Shown here: one piece after another, positions 17,997 through 26,627 of the stretch
How positions within the stretch are numbered: the stretch's first letter is position 1
How the letters are laid out: each line of letters begins with the position of its first letter
From: Cupriavidus gilardii
GTDB lineage: Bacteria > Pseudomonadota > Gammaproteobacteria > Burkholderiales > Burkholderiaceae
Direction of reading: 5' to 3'
Assembly: GCF_013314895.1 (NCBI RefSeq)
Contig: NZ_JABTYE010000003.1
Span: 271,265-335,264, forward strand
Length of the DNA stretch: 64,000 nt
Made by a program: the position numbers and the translations under genes
The notes under the pieces: generated by a model
The model's database searches: none
What the model was told of the DNA's origin: nothing
What the model saw: only the letters and a program-made list of their open reading frames with translations

Positions 17997-18051
17997 TGTC
18001 GCCTGTTTGTCGCCTGTTTGTCGCATACGTGTCGCATGTGTGTCGCAGCGA
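17997..18051. repeat. Five 11-bp phased direct repeats upstream of the Prx-Grx gene
   Basis: The hexamer TGTCGC begins at 17997, 18008, 18019, 18030 and 18041, exactly 11 bp apart, each followed by five less conserved bases (CTGTT twice, then ATACG, ATGTG). The array lies 64-118 bp upstream of the start codon at 17933, in the leader or promoter. Helical phasing would place all copies on one face of the DNA. Confidence 0.8.
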
Positions 18052-18131
18052 AGGCCCCATTCTGGCGATGCCCCCTTTATTTGTACAATTTATCGTTTAA
18101 ACCATTGTCATTAGGTAAAGCTATGGTGGCG

Positions 18132-20999
18132 CTATAGGCCGCCATCAGGCGAGGCAGCCACTTTGCCGGGGTCGCCAGGCGCCCCGGCATCGGGCCAGGC
18201 CCCAGCATAGACCTCGACAAAGCGGTCCGGGTCCAGATACCGCCGGATCGCCGCGTTGACCTGCTCGACCGTGGCCTGGTCGATGCGGCGCTCCATCTCC
18301 TCCGTAAACGCCATGGTCTGGCCGACGAACAGTTGATAGGCCAGCATCGACACCAGCACCTCGTCTCGGCTGCGGGTGACCAGCCCCTGTTGCTGCAATC
18401 CGCTCTTGGCCTCGGCCAGTTCTTCCTCGGTCACGCCCTCCCGCAGAAAGCGCCGCAGCTCCCGCTGCACGCCAGCCTTGAGCCGCGGCAGGTTCTGCGG
18501 GGCAAAGGAGGCCTGGATGCCGAAGCGGCCGGCGGTATCGAGCGCGCCGATCCGCAGGTAGCTCGAAGCGCCGTAACTGATGCCGTCCTGTTGGCGCAGG
18601 CGGTCGGCCAGCCGGCTCTTCATCGAACTGCCGCCAAAGATCCGGTTGGCGATCGCCAGCGCCGCATAGTCGGGGTGATCCATCGTCATGCCGATCGGCA
18701 GCGCGGCGATAAAGCTGGCATTGGCCTTGTGCGGCGTCGGCACGGCCAGGCTCACCGGCTGCAACGGCAGGAAGTCGCGTTCGACGCGGGCGAAGGGCAT
18801 CGGCGCGCTCCAGTCGCCGAACAGCGTCTCTACCTGCTGGCGCGCGCCCTGTGCATCGAAGTCGCCGACCAGCGCAAACTGCGCATGGCTGGTGCCGTAG
18901 AAGCGCCGATGGAAGTCGCGCACCTGTTCGAGCTGGACAGCCCGCAGCTCGGCGATCGATTCCTCCAGCGTCGGCACATAGCGCGGGTCGCCCTTCGGAT
19001 AAGGGTTGCCGTGCCGGCCGAGCACGACCGGGGCGAGCGCTTCGGGCTGCCGTACCTGGCTCTGGATGCCGGCGATCGCGGTGGTGCGCAGCACCTCGAA
19101 CTCGGCCGCCGGCAGGCTGGGTTCGCGCAGCACATCGCGCAGCAGCGTCAGCACCTGCGGCAGATGCTCGCGCGGCGCCTGGAAGCTGATGGTCACCCGT
19201 TCGGCGTCGCCGGAGACGCCGACCGTCGTCCGCAGCGCTTCAAACGCATCGACCAGCTGCTGGCGATCGCGCCCGCCGGCGCCGCGCATCAGCATGCCGG
19301 CGGTCAGCGTGCCGACCGCGTTCAGGCCGCGCAGGCTGTCGACATCGCCCATGCGCAGCACCAGTTGGCCGTGCACGCGCTGACCGCGCACGGGCTTGGG
19401 CAACATCGCGATGGTCATGCCGTTGGGCAGCGTGGCGCGCACCGTATGCGCCTCGATATTTGCCGGCGTGGGCACAAAGGGCGCCACCGGCGCGGCGCCC
19501 GGCTTGCCCTGATAGCCGCGCGTCAGTGCGGCGATGTCTGGCGCCGGCGGAATCGCGACGTAGTTCGGCACGTCGACCGGAATGAATTGACCCAGCGTGC
19601 GATTGGCGCGCTGCAGATAGTGGCGCGCCACGCGGTTGACGTCGTCGACGGTCACGCGCTCGATCTGATCGCGGGCAATCAGCATCAGCCGCCAATCGCC
19701 CTTGGCGATCGCCTCCGACAATGCCACGCCGTAGCTGGCCGGATCGTTCAGCATGCGCTCGTAGGCGTTGCGCGAGCGGCGCTGCGCCCGGTCGAGCTCC
19801 TCCTGCGTGACCGGCTGCGCGCCGATGCCTTCGACCAGTTCCAGCAGTCCGGTGCGCGCCGGCTCCAGGGGCTGCGCCTTGCCGACCTGCGCGAGGAAGA
19901 CCACGCTGCCCGGCTGCTTCAACGCCCGCAGAAAGCCCGTCTGCGACGCCGCCTTCTTCTGCTCGACCAGTCCGCGATAGAGGCGCCCGCCCGGTATGGC
20001 AGTCAGGATATCGACCAGCAGCGTCATCGCCGCGGTGTCCGGATGCGCGCCGGGGCCGATGTGGTATTGCGCGGCCACCACCTGGATGTCGCCGGGCCGC
20101 TGCAGCAGGATCTCGCGCGGCCCTTCCTGCGGCGGCTCCACGGTGTACTGCTCAGCCAGCACGCGTGCCGGCTTGGGAATCGCGCCGAAATACCGCGTCA
20201 CGCTCGCCAGCGTGCGGGCCGGGTCGAATTGCCCGGTGATCACCAGTACCGCGTTGTCGGGCTGGTAATAGCGGCGATAGAAGGCCTGCAGCGCATCGAT
20301 GCCGACGTTCTCGATATCGCTGCGGGCGCCGATCGGCGCCTTGCCGTAGTTGTGCCAGTGATAGGCGCTGGCGGCCAGCTGCCGCAGCAGCACGCCGGTC
20401 GGGCTGTTCTCGCCGCGTTCCAGCTCATTGCGCACCACCGTCATCTCGCTGTCCAGCGCGCTGCGCGAGATCGTGCTGTTGACCATGCGGTCCGCTTCCA
20501 TCCGCAGCAGCCAGTCGAGGTTTTCCTCGCTGGCCGCGAAGGTGGCGAAATAGTTGGTGCGATCGTGCGCGGTGGTGCCGTTGAACTGCATCCCGCGGCT
20601 CGCCATCTGCCGCCCGATCGCGCCATCCGGCACACTCGGCGTCCCCTTGAACAGCAGATGCTCGAGCAGGTGCGCCATGCCGGTCTCGCCGTAGCTTTCG
20701 TGCCGGCTGCCGACAAGGTAGGTGATATTGATCGTGGTGGTCGGCTGCGCCGCATCCGGGGCGAGCAGCACCCGCAGTCCGTTGGGCAGGCGGTATTCCG
20801 TGATGCCTTCGGCGCTGGCGACCGGTGTGGGGATGCCCTGCACCGTTTCGCCGGCCGTTGCGGCCGGTGATTCAATCGACGAGCGTGCGGCGTGGGCCGG
20901 ACCAGGACCGCACAACGCGGCAATCAGGACGGTGCAAAGGATGGCAATGGGGAAGGCCGGGAGGGCGGACAGGACCGGGCCGGCAGCGCTGCGAGGCAT
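18132..20999 (-). CDS. Secreted M16-family zinc metallopeptidase (tandem domains)
   Basis: Periplasmic pitrilysin-type peptidase, 955 aa. A signal peptide (FPIAILCTVLIAALCGPGPA then HAA) precedes an active N-terminal M16 half carrying the inverted zinc motif HLLEH (110-114) and the downstream Glu in ELERGENSPTG. A linker (about 500-530) leads to a second M16-like half without the HxxEH motif (NGMTIAMLPKPVRGQRVHGQ onward), the usual catalytically silent half that shapes the chamber. ATG 20999 follows GGAG by six bases; the extra 22 residues of the longer frame would bury the signal. Substrate unknown; related proteins process small peptides. Stands alone, downstream of the prx promoter region. 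Confidence 0.93.
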   Translation of the reverse strand: MPRSAAGPVLSALPAFPIAILCTVLIAALCGPGPAHAARSSIESPAATAGETVQGIPTPVASAEGITEYRLPNGLRVLLAPDAAQPTTTINITYLVGSRHESYGETGMAHLLEHLLFKGTPSVPDGAIGRQMASRGMQFNGTTAHDRTNYFATFAASEENLDWLLRMEADRMVNSTISRSALDSEMTVVRNELERGENSPTGVLLRQLAASAYHWHNYGKAPIGARSDIENVGIDALQAFYRRYYQPDNAVLVITGQFDPARTLASVTRYFGAIPKPARVLAEQYTVEPPQEGPREILLQRPGDIQVVAAQYHIGPGAHPDTAAMTLLVDILTAIPGGRLYRGLVEQKKAASQTGFLRALKQPGSVVFLAQVGKAQPLEPARTGLLELVEGIGAQPVTQEELDRAQRRSRNAYERMLNDPASYGVALSEAIAKGDWRLMLIARDQIERVTVDDVNRVARHYLQRANRTLGQFIPVDVPNYVAIPPAPDIAALTRGYQGKPGAAPVAPFVPTPANIEAHTVRATLPNGMTIAMLPKPVRGQRVHGQLVLRMGDVDSLRGLNAVGTLTAGMLMRGAGGRDRQQLVDAFEALRTTVGVSGDAERVTISFQAPREHLPQVLTLLRDVLREPSLPAAEFEVLRTTAIAGIQSQVRQPEALAPVVLGRHGNPYPKGDPRYVPTLEESIAELRAVQLEQVRDFHRRFYGTSHAQFALVGDFDAQGARQQVETLFGDWSAPMPFARVERDFLPLQPVSLAVPTPHKANASFIAALPIGMTMDHPDYAALAIANRIFGGSSMKSRLADRLRQQDGISYGASSYLRIGALDTAGRFGIQASFAPQNLPRLKAGVQRELRRFLREGVTEEELAEAKSGLQQQGLVTRSRDEVLVSMLAYQLFVGQTMAFTEEMERRIDQATVEQVNAAIRRYLDPDRFVEVYAGAWPDAGAPGDPGKVAASPDGGL

Positions 21000-21145
21000 G
21001 GGATCTCCGTGGTGGATCAGACAGACAGGTGGACGCGCCTTCGGGTGCCCCTTCCCGGCGCGCACCGCATCGGGTGCGCGCCGTCACTGATCGTACCAAA
21101 CCCCATGTCCGGGCGCGGCTGCGGGACAGCCGCGCCGGAACCGCC

Positions 21146-23152
21146 TCAGACCACGTTCACCACCGCCGAGCCCGCCGGCACCTCCACCGTGGTGACCCTG
21201 GCCGTCGCCGGCTGCGGCGGCGCATTGCCGTCGACCAGTCCCTTCATGATATGGAAGGCGCAATTGAGCCTGTCCGGCGTCAGCGTGACGACCGAATAGC
21301 CGATGACATTGGTCTCCGCGTAACGCATCCACGGATTGAAATGCTCCAACGTGCGATTCAAGGTGTTGACCACCGCGCCGCTGACCTCCTCGTAGATCAG
21401 CGCCTTGATCTCGGCAAAGCGGGGGTCGTTATCGACCACGCTCTTGTACGTGCTCATCAGCGTATTGCTCGACAGCCCTGCCCCGACCAGATCGACCATC
21501 ACCGGCGTCGGTGTCGCCGCATCGAAGTCGTCCATCACCACGCCGGCAAAGAATGCGTGGATGTCGCCGGTCAGCGCCACCACATTGCGAACGTTGTTCG
21601 TCTTCAGGAAGGCCATCAGATTCTTGCGTTCCGCGTCATAGCCATCCCACTGGTCCGCGTTGAGCACATAGGTGGCCAGCAGCGACGCCGGCGGCAGGCG
21701 GCTGTCGAGCGTGGGCTTGATATTTGCGTCGAAGTTGGCGCTATCGATGCCGGCCTGCGCCGACAGCAGTTGCCGCAGGTTGGCGTAGGCGACGTTGTTC
21801 GGATAGGTGCCCGATGAGACCGCCGCGCGCAGGTCCGCCTCCAACGCCTCCTCCATCTGGTCGCGCAACGGCGTCAGCGCCGTGTTGCTCGCGATCAGCC
21901 GCAGCACCATCAGTTCCGCGATGGCCTCGGTCAGATCGACCTGCATGCGCAGCAGCGAGACCTGGTTGCCCCACAGCTTCCACGTCGTCGCGGCACCGCC
22001 GATACGGTCCTGCCACCATGCGCGCTGCGCGTCGCCAAGCATCGATACCTGCGTCAGCGCACCCCCCGCCGCCGCGATCTTCGCGTCCTCCGCTGCCTTG
22101 AGCGCGTCGCGCCGGATGAAGAAGCGGCTGCCGACATCGCCGCCGGCGTTGGCTTCGGAGATCAGATGGTCGGCGCGATACAGCCGCTCGTCCGTCATCA
22201 GCAGCGTCGCCAGATTGCCGAAGGTGAAGGACCGATAGATCTGGATGTTCTGGAACGAGGGGTTGTTCAGGTCCAGCGTGACATCGGCCGGCAGGAACTC
22301 GAACCACGCCTGGTTGGCTGCGCGCCGCCGCGCGGTCTGGGGCGTCTGATCGTCGTCGGCATCATAGCTCTGGCGGTCCTGCCAGCAGTCGTCGGAGAAC
22401 TCGTGGTCGTCCCAGATCGCGATCATCGGGAAGCGCGCATGCAGCGCCTGCAGCCGCGCGTCGCTGCGATAGGCCTTGTACAGGTAGCGGTAGTCCTCGA
22501 GCGTGGTGGCGTAGCGGAAGCCGCTGGGCAGCGTCGTGCCATTGGGCAGCGACAGCGGCGTATGGCGGCTTTCGACCAGATTGACCGGCGCGCCGTCCGC
22601 CACCGCCTCGTAGATGTAGTCGCCGGTGTGCACGATGAAATCGAGGTCCTGCTGTGCCAGCTCCTCCATGCCGGCCCAGTGGTTGATGCTCCAGTCCTGG
22701 CAGCTGACAAAGGCGAACTTCAGCTGCGACAGCGGCGTACCGGCCGCGGGCGCGGTGCGGGTTCGACCGACCGGGCTGAAGCGGCTGCCGACGCGGAAGC
22801 GGTAGTAGTAGGTCGTGGCGGGCGTCAGGCCGGTGACCTTGGTGCGCAGCGTGTAGTCCCAATCGGGCAAGGCGCGCAGATGGTCGTTGACGATCAGCGT
22901 GGAGAAGTCCTCCTGGGTCGACACCTGCAGGCGCACATTGACGTGCCGCTTGCCGTTGTCGCCTTCGACACGCGTCCACAGCACGACGCTGTCGGGGCGG
23001 GGGTCGCCCGAAGCGACACCGTGGCGGAAGTCGAACAGGTCGGGTTCGGGCGGATCGGGATTGTCATCGCCACCGCCGCAGCCGGCCAACCCAGTGGTGG
23101 CGACCGAGACGGTGATGAAGCTTCCCCATTTCAAGAACTGGCGACGATCCAT
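21146..23152 (-). CDS. PhoD-family alkaline phosphatase, Tat-exported lipoprotein
   Basis: Phosphodi/monoesterase of 668 aa, using Ca/Fe in the family. The N terminus combines a twin-arginine motif (DRRQFLKWGSF) with a lipobox (TTGLAGC), so it is probably Tat-exported and lipidated. PhoD_N follows (FRHGVASGDPRPDSVVLWTR), then the metallophosphatase core with FAFVSCQDW, HTGDYIYEA, IWDDHEFSDD and ALTGDIHAF, which supply the metal ligands. Slightly long through insertions between about 390 and 470. ATG 23152 is preceded by AAGGAG. With the esterase-like phytase and metallophosphoesterase further right it suggests organic-phosphate scavenging; no Pho box was identified. Confidence 0.93.
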   Translation of the reverse strand: MDRRQFLKWGSFITVSVATTGLAGCGGGDDNPDPPEPDLFDFRHGVASGDPRPDSVVLWTRVEGDNGKRHVNVRLQVSTQEDFSTLIVNDHLRALPDWDYTLRTKVTGLTPATTYYYRFRVGSRFSPVGRTRTAPAAGTPLSQLKFAFVSCQDWSINHWAGMEELAQQDLDFIVHTGDYIYEAVADGAPVNLVESRHTPLSLPNGTTLPSGFRYATTLEDYRYLYKAYRSDARLQALHARFPMIAIWDDHEFSDDCWQDRQSYDADDDQTPQTARRRAANQAWFEFLPADVTLDLNNPSFQNIQIYRSFTFGNLATLLMTDERLYRADHLISEANAGGDVGSRFFIRRDALKAAEDAKIAAAGGALTQVSMLGDAQRAWWQDRIGGAATTWKLWGNQVSLLRMQVDLTEAIAELMVLRLIASNTALTPLRDQMEEALEADLRAAVSSGTYPNNVAYANLRQLLSAQAGIDSANFDANIKPTLDSRLPPASLLATYVLNADQWDGYDAERKNLMAFLKTNNVRNVVALTGDIHAFFAGVVMDDFDAATPTPVMVDLVGAGLSSNTLMSTYKSVVDNDPRFAEIKALIYEEVSGAVVNTLNRTLEHFNPWMRYAETNVIGYSVVTLTPDRLNCAFHIMKGLVDGNAPPQPATARVTTVEVPAGSAVVNVV

Positions 23153-23361
23153 GTTGTTCTCCTTGTCAGGACAGGGACAGGTGAGGGGACACAGGCAGCA
23201 TAGGAAATCGATCTGCCGACCGCGAGGGTGCACCGCCGATGCGGTTGCGGCGCCGCGACGCCGATGTCCGCCCCATTCAGGTACTGCCGGCAATTGCCGC
23301 TATCCGCCCGCATTTGGCATCGATTTGCCGTGCGGGGCCGAATTCGTATAAGGTGCGCCTC

Positions 23362-24384
23362 ATGGATGAACCGAAACGCAACGCGCACCGAAGCACAAAC
23401 CGACACTTGTTGCGGCAGGCCCTGACGCACCTGCCCTACAAGACCATCGGCGCCGCCGCCGTCCTGACGGCCGCCGGCTTCCTCAGCTACTGGACCTACC
23501 TCGGCATCAATCAGGGCCGCCTGCTGTTCGACGCACGACGGCGCCCGCCGCGCGAATTGCCGGAGGGGATCACCGCCTATTCGCACACCATCCCGGGCGG
23601 GATGCTGCGCGGCTACGTGTATCGCGGCGATGCGCACTGTGCCGTCACCGATCTGTTGTTCTATTTGCCAGGTCGCGGGGAAGACGTCCTCGAGACCATG
23701 CAATTTCTACATTGGCTGCCGGCCGAAGTCGGCTTCGCCACCTTCGACTATCGCGGCCTTGGCCATTCCGACGGCATTCCGTCGGAGGCGGCCGCGGTGG
23801 CCGACGCCAGCCAGTTCCTGCTGCATCTGCGCCGCGTGCTGCCGGGCACGCGGGTCCATGTGGTCGGGCGCAGCCTGGGCACCGGGGTTGCGATCCAGCT
23901 GGCCGATCTGCAGGACTTCGAGAGCCTGCAATTGATCACGCCCTACGATTCGCTGCTCGAGCTCGTGCGCAAGCGCTTCCCGCTGGTGCCGCTGCGCCAG
24001 CTGATGCGTCATCACTTCGATTCGATTTCGCACTGCAAGAAGGTGGTACAGCGCACCAAGGTGCTGCTCGCCGAGGTCGACGATGTCGTGCCGCATGAAT
24101 GCTCCGAGCGTCTGATGGCGGCGTGGCCGGGGCCGGTCGCCGTCGAGACCATTCCCGGCAGCAATCATTCGGACATCATTGCGCACCAGAGTACGTGGCA
24201 GGCACTGAGCGACTTCGCGTTGCTGTTCGCGCGCCGGCCCGATCTCGACGCGCACGGCAATCGCCTCGACGAGACGCCCGCGCCTACGCCCGAGCACGCT
24301 GCCGCCAGCGACGTGGGCGGCGGGCAGGAGCCTCCCGCCCTGCCGGTCGCCGCCGCACCGCTGCGCACCGACGGCGCCAGCTGA
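23362..24384 (+). CDS. Membrane-anchored alpha/beta-hydrolase
   Basis: A 340-aa serine hydrolase of unknown substrate. One N-terminal transmembrane helix (TIGAAAVLTAAGFLSYWTYL, about residues 28-47) tethers it; the fold begins after RGYVYRGDA. Catalytic elements: GRSLGTG nucleophile elbow, Asp in AEVDDVVPHE and His in IPGSNHSDII. The last 50 residues are Pro/Ala-rich and probably disordered. ATG 23362 chosen because upstream in-frame sequence overlaps the phoD promoter region. Divergent from phoD. Confidence 0.88.
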   Translation: MDEPKRNAHRSTNRHLLRQALTHLPYKTIGAAAVLTAAGFLSYWTYLGINQGRLLFDARRRPPRELPEGITAYSHTIPGGMLRGYVYRGDAHCAVTDLLFYLPGRGEDVLETMQFLHWLPAEVGFATFDYRGLGHSDGIPSEAAAVADASQFLLHLRRVLPGTRVHVVGRSLGTGVAIQLADLQDFESLQLITPYDSLLELVRKRFPLVPLRQLMRHHFDSISHCKKVVQRTKVLLAEVDDVVPHECSERLMAAWPGPVAVETIPGSNHSDIIAHQSTWQALSDFALLFARRPDLDAHGNRLDETPAPTPEHAAASDVGGGQEPPALPVAAAPLRTDGAS

Positions 24385-24455
24385 GGCGCGCACCGTGGGC
24401 GCGAGCCGGGCGCCGCCCGTGCGCTGCCGCAAGGCACTGGTCGACGGCCTGCCGG

Positions 24456-24539
24456 TCATTTGGACAGGTAGATCACGATCGCGATCAGCCCGATCGCGGC
24501 GAGGGTCAGCAGCACGAAGGTGAGCACGGCGCCACGCTG
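24456..24539 (-). pseudogene. Possible remnant of a small membrane protein
   Basis: In the 374-bp gap between the hydrolase and aminotransferase genes, the minus strand encodes QRGAVLTFVLLTLAAIGLIA then IVIYLSK and a stop at 24456. It is a clean single transmembrane helix with a charged end, but it is preceded in frame by TGA (24537-24539) after RTYGAGRSAAEYSREND, with no start codon or ribosome-binding site visible. Either an old nonsense mutation or chance. Confidence 0.25.
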
Positions 24540-24758
24540 TCAGTCGTTTTCCCGCGAGTATTCCGCAGCGGAACGGCCGGCGCCGTAGGTGCGCGGCTGA
24601 TTACGGCAAGGATTCGTCCTACAAGCAAGGCCGTGCTTGCTTTCTCCGCGATCCCGGTGCGCCCCGGCGGCGCGAGCAGCGTTATGCAGAATCGGCATGA
24701 CCTCGCTCCGGCCGCTGTGGAACAATGCCGCATCCTCGTTCCATTGCCCCTGCTCCCC

Positions 24759-25613
24759 ATGACTTCCAGCTCCGACGCCATCGTTTATCTGAACGGCGAA
24801 TTGACGCCACTGTCCGAGGCGCGCATCCCCGTGCTCGACCGCGGATTTATTTTTGGCGACGGCGTCTACGAGGTGATCCCGGTCTATGCCGGCAAGCCGT
24901 TCCGCGCGGCACAGCATCTGGCGCGACTCGCACGCAGCCTCGGCGCGATCGGCATTCCGAATCCGCATGACGAGGGCCAATGGATGGCGCTGATCGCGCG
25001 CGTGATGCAGGCCAATCCGATGCCGGACCAGATGATCTACATCCAGGTCACGCGTGGCGTTGCCAAGCGCATGCATGCCTTCCCGAAGGAGGTCACGCCG
25101 ACCGTCTTCATCATGACCAATCCGATGTCGCTGCCGCCGGCCGCCGCCATCGAGCGCGGCGTTGCCTGCGTCACGATGGAGGACAAGCGCTGGCTGCACT
25201 GCCAGATCAAGTCGACCTCGCTGCTCGGCAATGTGCTGGCCGCGCAGAACGCCGCCGAGCAAGGCGTGACCGAGGCCATCCAGTTCCGCGACGGCATGCT
25301 GACCGAGGCCTCCGCGTCCAACGTCTGGGTGGTCAAGGATGGCGTCGTCGCGGCGCCGCCCAAAGACAATCTGATCCTCGAAGGCATCCGCTATGGCCTG
25401 ATCGAAGAGCTGTGCAGCCGCTTCGAGATGCCGCTGGTGTCCCGGCCGATCCCGCGCGAGGAGGTGTTCGCCGCCGACGAGGTGCTGCTGTCGTCGGCCA
25501 GCAAGGAGATCCTTCCGGTGGTGGCGATCGACGGCAAGACGATCGGCAATGGCGAGCCCGGACCGGTGTTCAAGCGCCTGTACGCGGCTTATCAGGAGGC
25601 CAAGACGGCCTGA
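24759..25613 (+). CDS. D-amino-acid transaminase (PLP class IV)
   Basis: Interconverts D-amino acids and 2-oxo acids, giving D-Glu/D-Ala. The 284-aa product is typical for the family: VYLNGELTPLSEARIPVLDR and GFIFGDGVYEVIPVY at the N terminus, the PLP-lysine in WLHCQIKSTSLLGNVLA, EAIQFRDGMLTEASASNVWV and a C-terminal LLSSASKEILPVVAIDG. ATG 24759 matches the family's N terminus; upstream in-frame sequence is non-conserved. The residue pattern fits Dat rather than branched-chain aminotransferase (IlvE), but the distinction within class IV is moderate. Confidence 0.88.
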   Translation: MTSSSDAIVYLNGELTPLSEARIPVLDRGFIFGDGVYEVIPVYAGKPFRAAQHLARLARSLGAIGIPNPHDEGQWMALIARVMQANPMPDQMIYIQVTRGVAKRMHAFPKEVTPTVFIMTNPMSLPPAAAIERGVACVTMEDKRWLHCQIKSTSLLGNVLAAQNAAEQGVTEAIQFRDGMLTEASASNVWVVKDGVVAAPPKDNLILEGIRYGLIEELCSRFEMPLVSRPIPREEVFAADEVLLSSASKEILPVVAIDGKTIGNGEPGPVFKRLYAAYQEAKTA

Positions 25614-25632
25614 GGTCCGCTACAAACGGCCG

Positions 25633-26523
25633 CTATCGGGCCTCGCCCACGCGGGCGCACAGCACGCGCAGGCCGCCGCCCGCGGTTTGCAGGCCATCCT
25701 TGCGCCGAGCGAAGTAGCGGGCGTTCAGTGTCGGCGCGTCGAGATCGGTCACGTCGGCAAATCCCATGGCGGTCAGCCCTTGCACCAGTTGCTCGGGCAC
25801 GAACTCGGACAGCCACGGCTCGCCCAGCGCGGCGACCTGTTCTGCCATATGCGCGGCCATCACGCGCTCGAACGGTGGCAGCACGCCGGCGTCGACGCGG
25901 TAGTCGAACACGATACGCGTGCCGGCGGGCCGGCCAGCGACATAGCGCAGCGTGCTGTCGATCGCGGCGGCGGTCAGATACGGCGTCACGCCGAGCCAGA
26001 CAAAGCACGCCGGCTGGTCGCTGCGAAATCCGGCTGTTTCCAGGGCGTCTTGCAACGACGCATGCTGAAGGTCGGCCGGCACCGCCTTCGCCCCTTCGGG
26101 CATGACCAGGCTCGCCTGCCGCATCAGATCGTGCTTCCATGCCTGGGTAGCCGGATGATCGACCTCGAAGACCCGCATGCCGTCGGCCGCGGCGGGCACG
26201 CGCCACGCCAACGTGTCGAGGCCCGCGCCGAGCACCACGCATTGACGCACGCCGGCCTGCGCCGCCTCGGCCAGCACGGCATCGGCGACCATTGCGCGCG
26301 CGACCACCGCGGCGCGCATCGGTCGCGCCATCGGATCGTTATAGCGAAAAGGGTCGTCGCGCACGGCGCGTTCGAGGTCGGGGCCGAGGATCGGCAGAGC
26401 GACCGGGTCGGCCAGCACGATCGGCTCGTCGAGCAACTGGTGAACGGCGCGTGCGATGGCCATCATCAGCGCGGTCGTGCTGGGCCGGCCTTTGGCCAGC
26501 GCGGTGGTTTCGGTTTGGGACAT
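25633..26523 (-). CDS. Class I SAM-dependent methyltransferase (PPM1/LCMT-like family)
   Basis: A 296-aa O-methyltransferase-like protein: RPSTTALMMAIARAVHQLL at the N terminus, the SAM-binding motif CVVLGAGLDTLAWR and the acidic strand end FEVDHPATQAWK, then WLGVTPYLTAAAI. These are features of the bacterial putative methyltransferases related to leucine carboxyl methyltransferases, often found with specialised metabolism. ATG 26523 follows AGGAG. Its promoter region carries a MerR-type operator (26551-26582), and a merR gene lies just upstream, so expression is probably induced by an unknown ligand. Confidence 0.88.
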   Translation of the reverse strand: MSQTETTALAKGRPSTTALMMAIARAVHQLLDEPIVLADPVALPILGPDLERAVRDDPFRYNDPMARPMRAAVVARAMVADAVLAEAAQAGVRQCVVLGAGLDTLAWRVPAAADGMRVFEVDHPATQAWKHDLMRQASLVMPEGAKAVPADLQHASLQDALETAGFRSDQPACFVWLGVTPYLTAAAIDSTLRYVAGRPAGTRIVFDYRVDAGVLPPFERVMAAHMAEQVAALGEPWLSEFVPEQLVQGLTAMGFADVTDLDAPTLNARYFARRKDGLQTAGGGLRVLCARVGEAR

Positions 26524-26550
26524 GACGGTCTCCTGCTGCGAAAGCCGGGC

Positions 26551-26582
26551 AGCATAGACCCTGACGTGCACGTCAGGGTCAA
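26551..26582 (-). promoter_or_regulatory. MerR-type promoter and operator for the methyltransferase gene
   Basis: On the minus strand TTGACC (26577-26582) and TATGCT (26551-26556) form -35/-10 hexamers separated by 20 bp, longer than optimal. The spacer is filled by a perfect 22-bp palindrome whose arms are ACCCTGACGTG and CACGTCAGGGT (26558-26579). This is the signature of promoters activated by DNA distortion by MerR-family proteins. Confidence 0.85.
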
Positions 26583-26627
26583 GCGCCGACGCGACGCCTG
26601 CCGGGTCCGGTCATGTCATGGCATGAC

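Noticed and set aside
17997..18051. CRISPR-like array
   Set aside because: Units are only 11 bp with no 25-40 bp repeats or spacers; no cas genes in the window.
18333..20870. 845-codon plus-strand ORF
   Set aside because: Antisense to the M16 peptidase; no recognisable domain.
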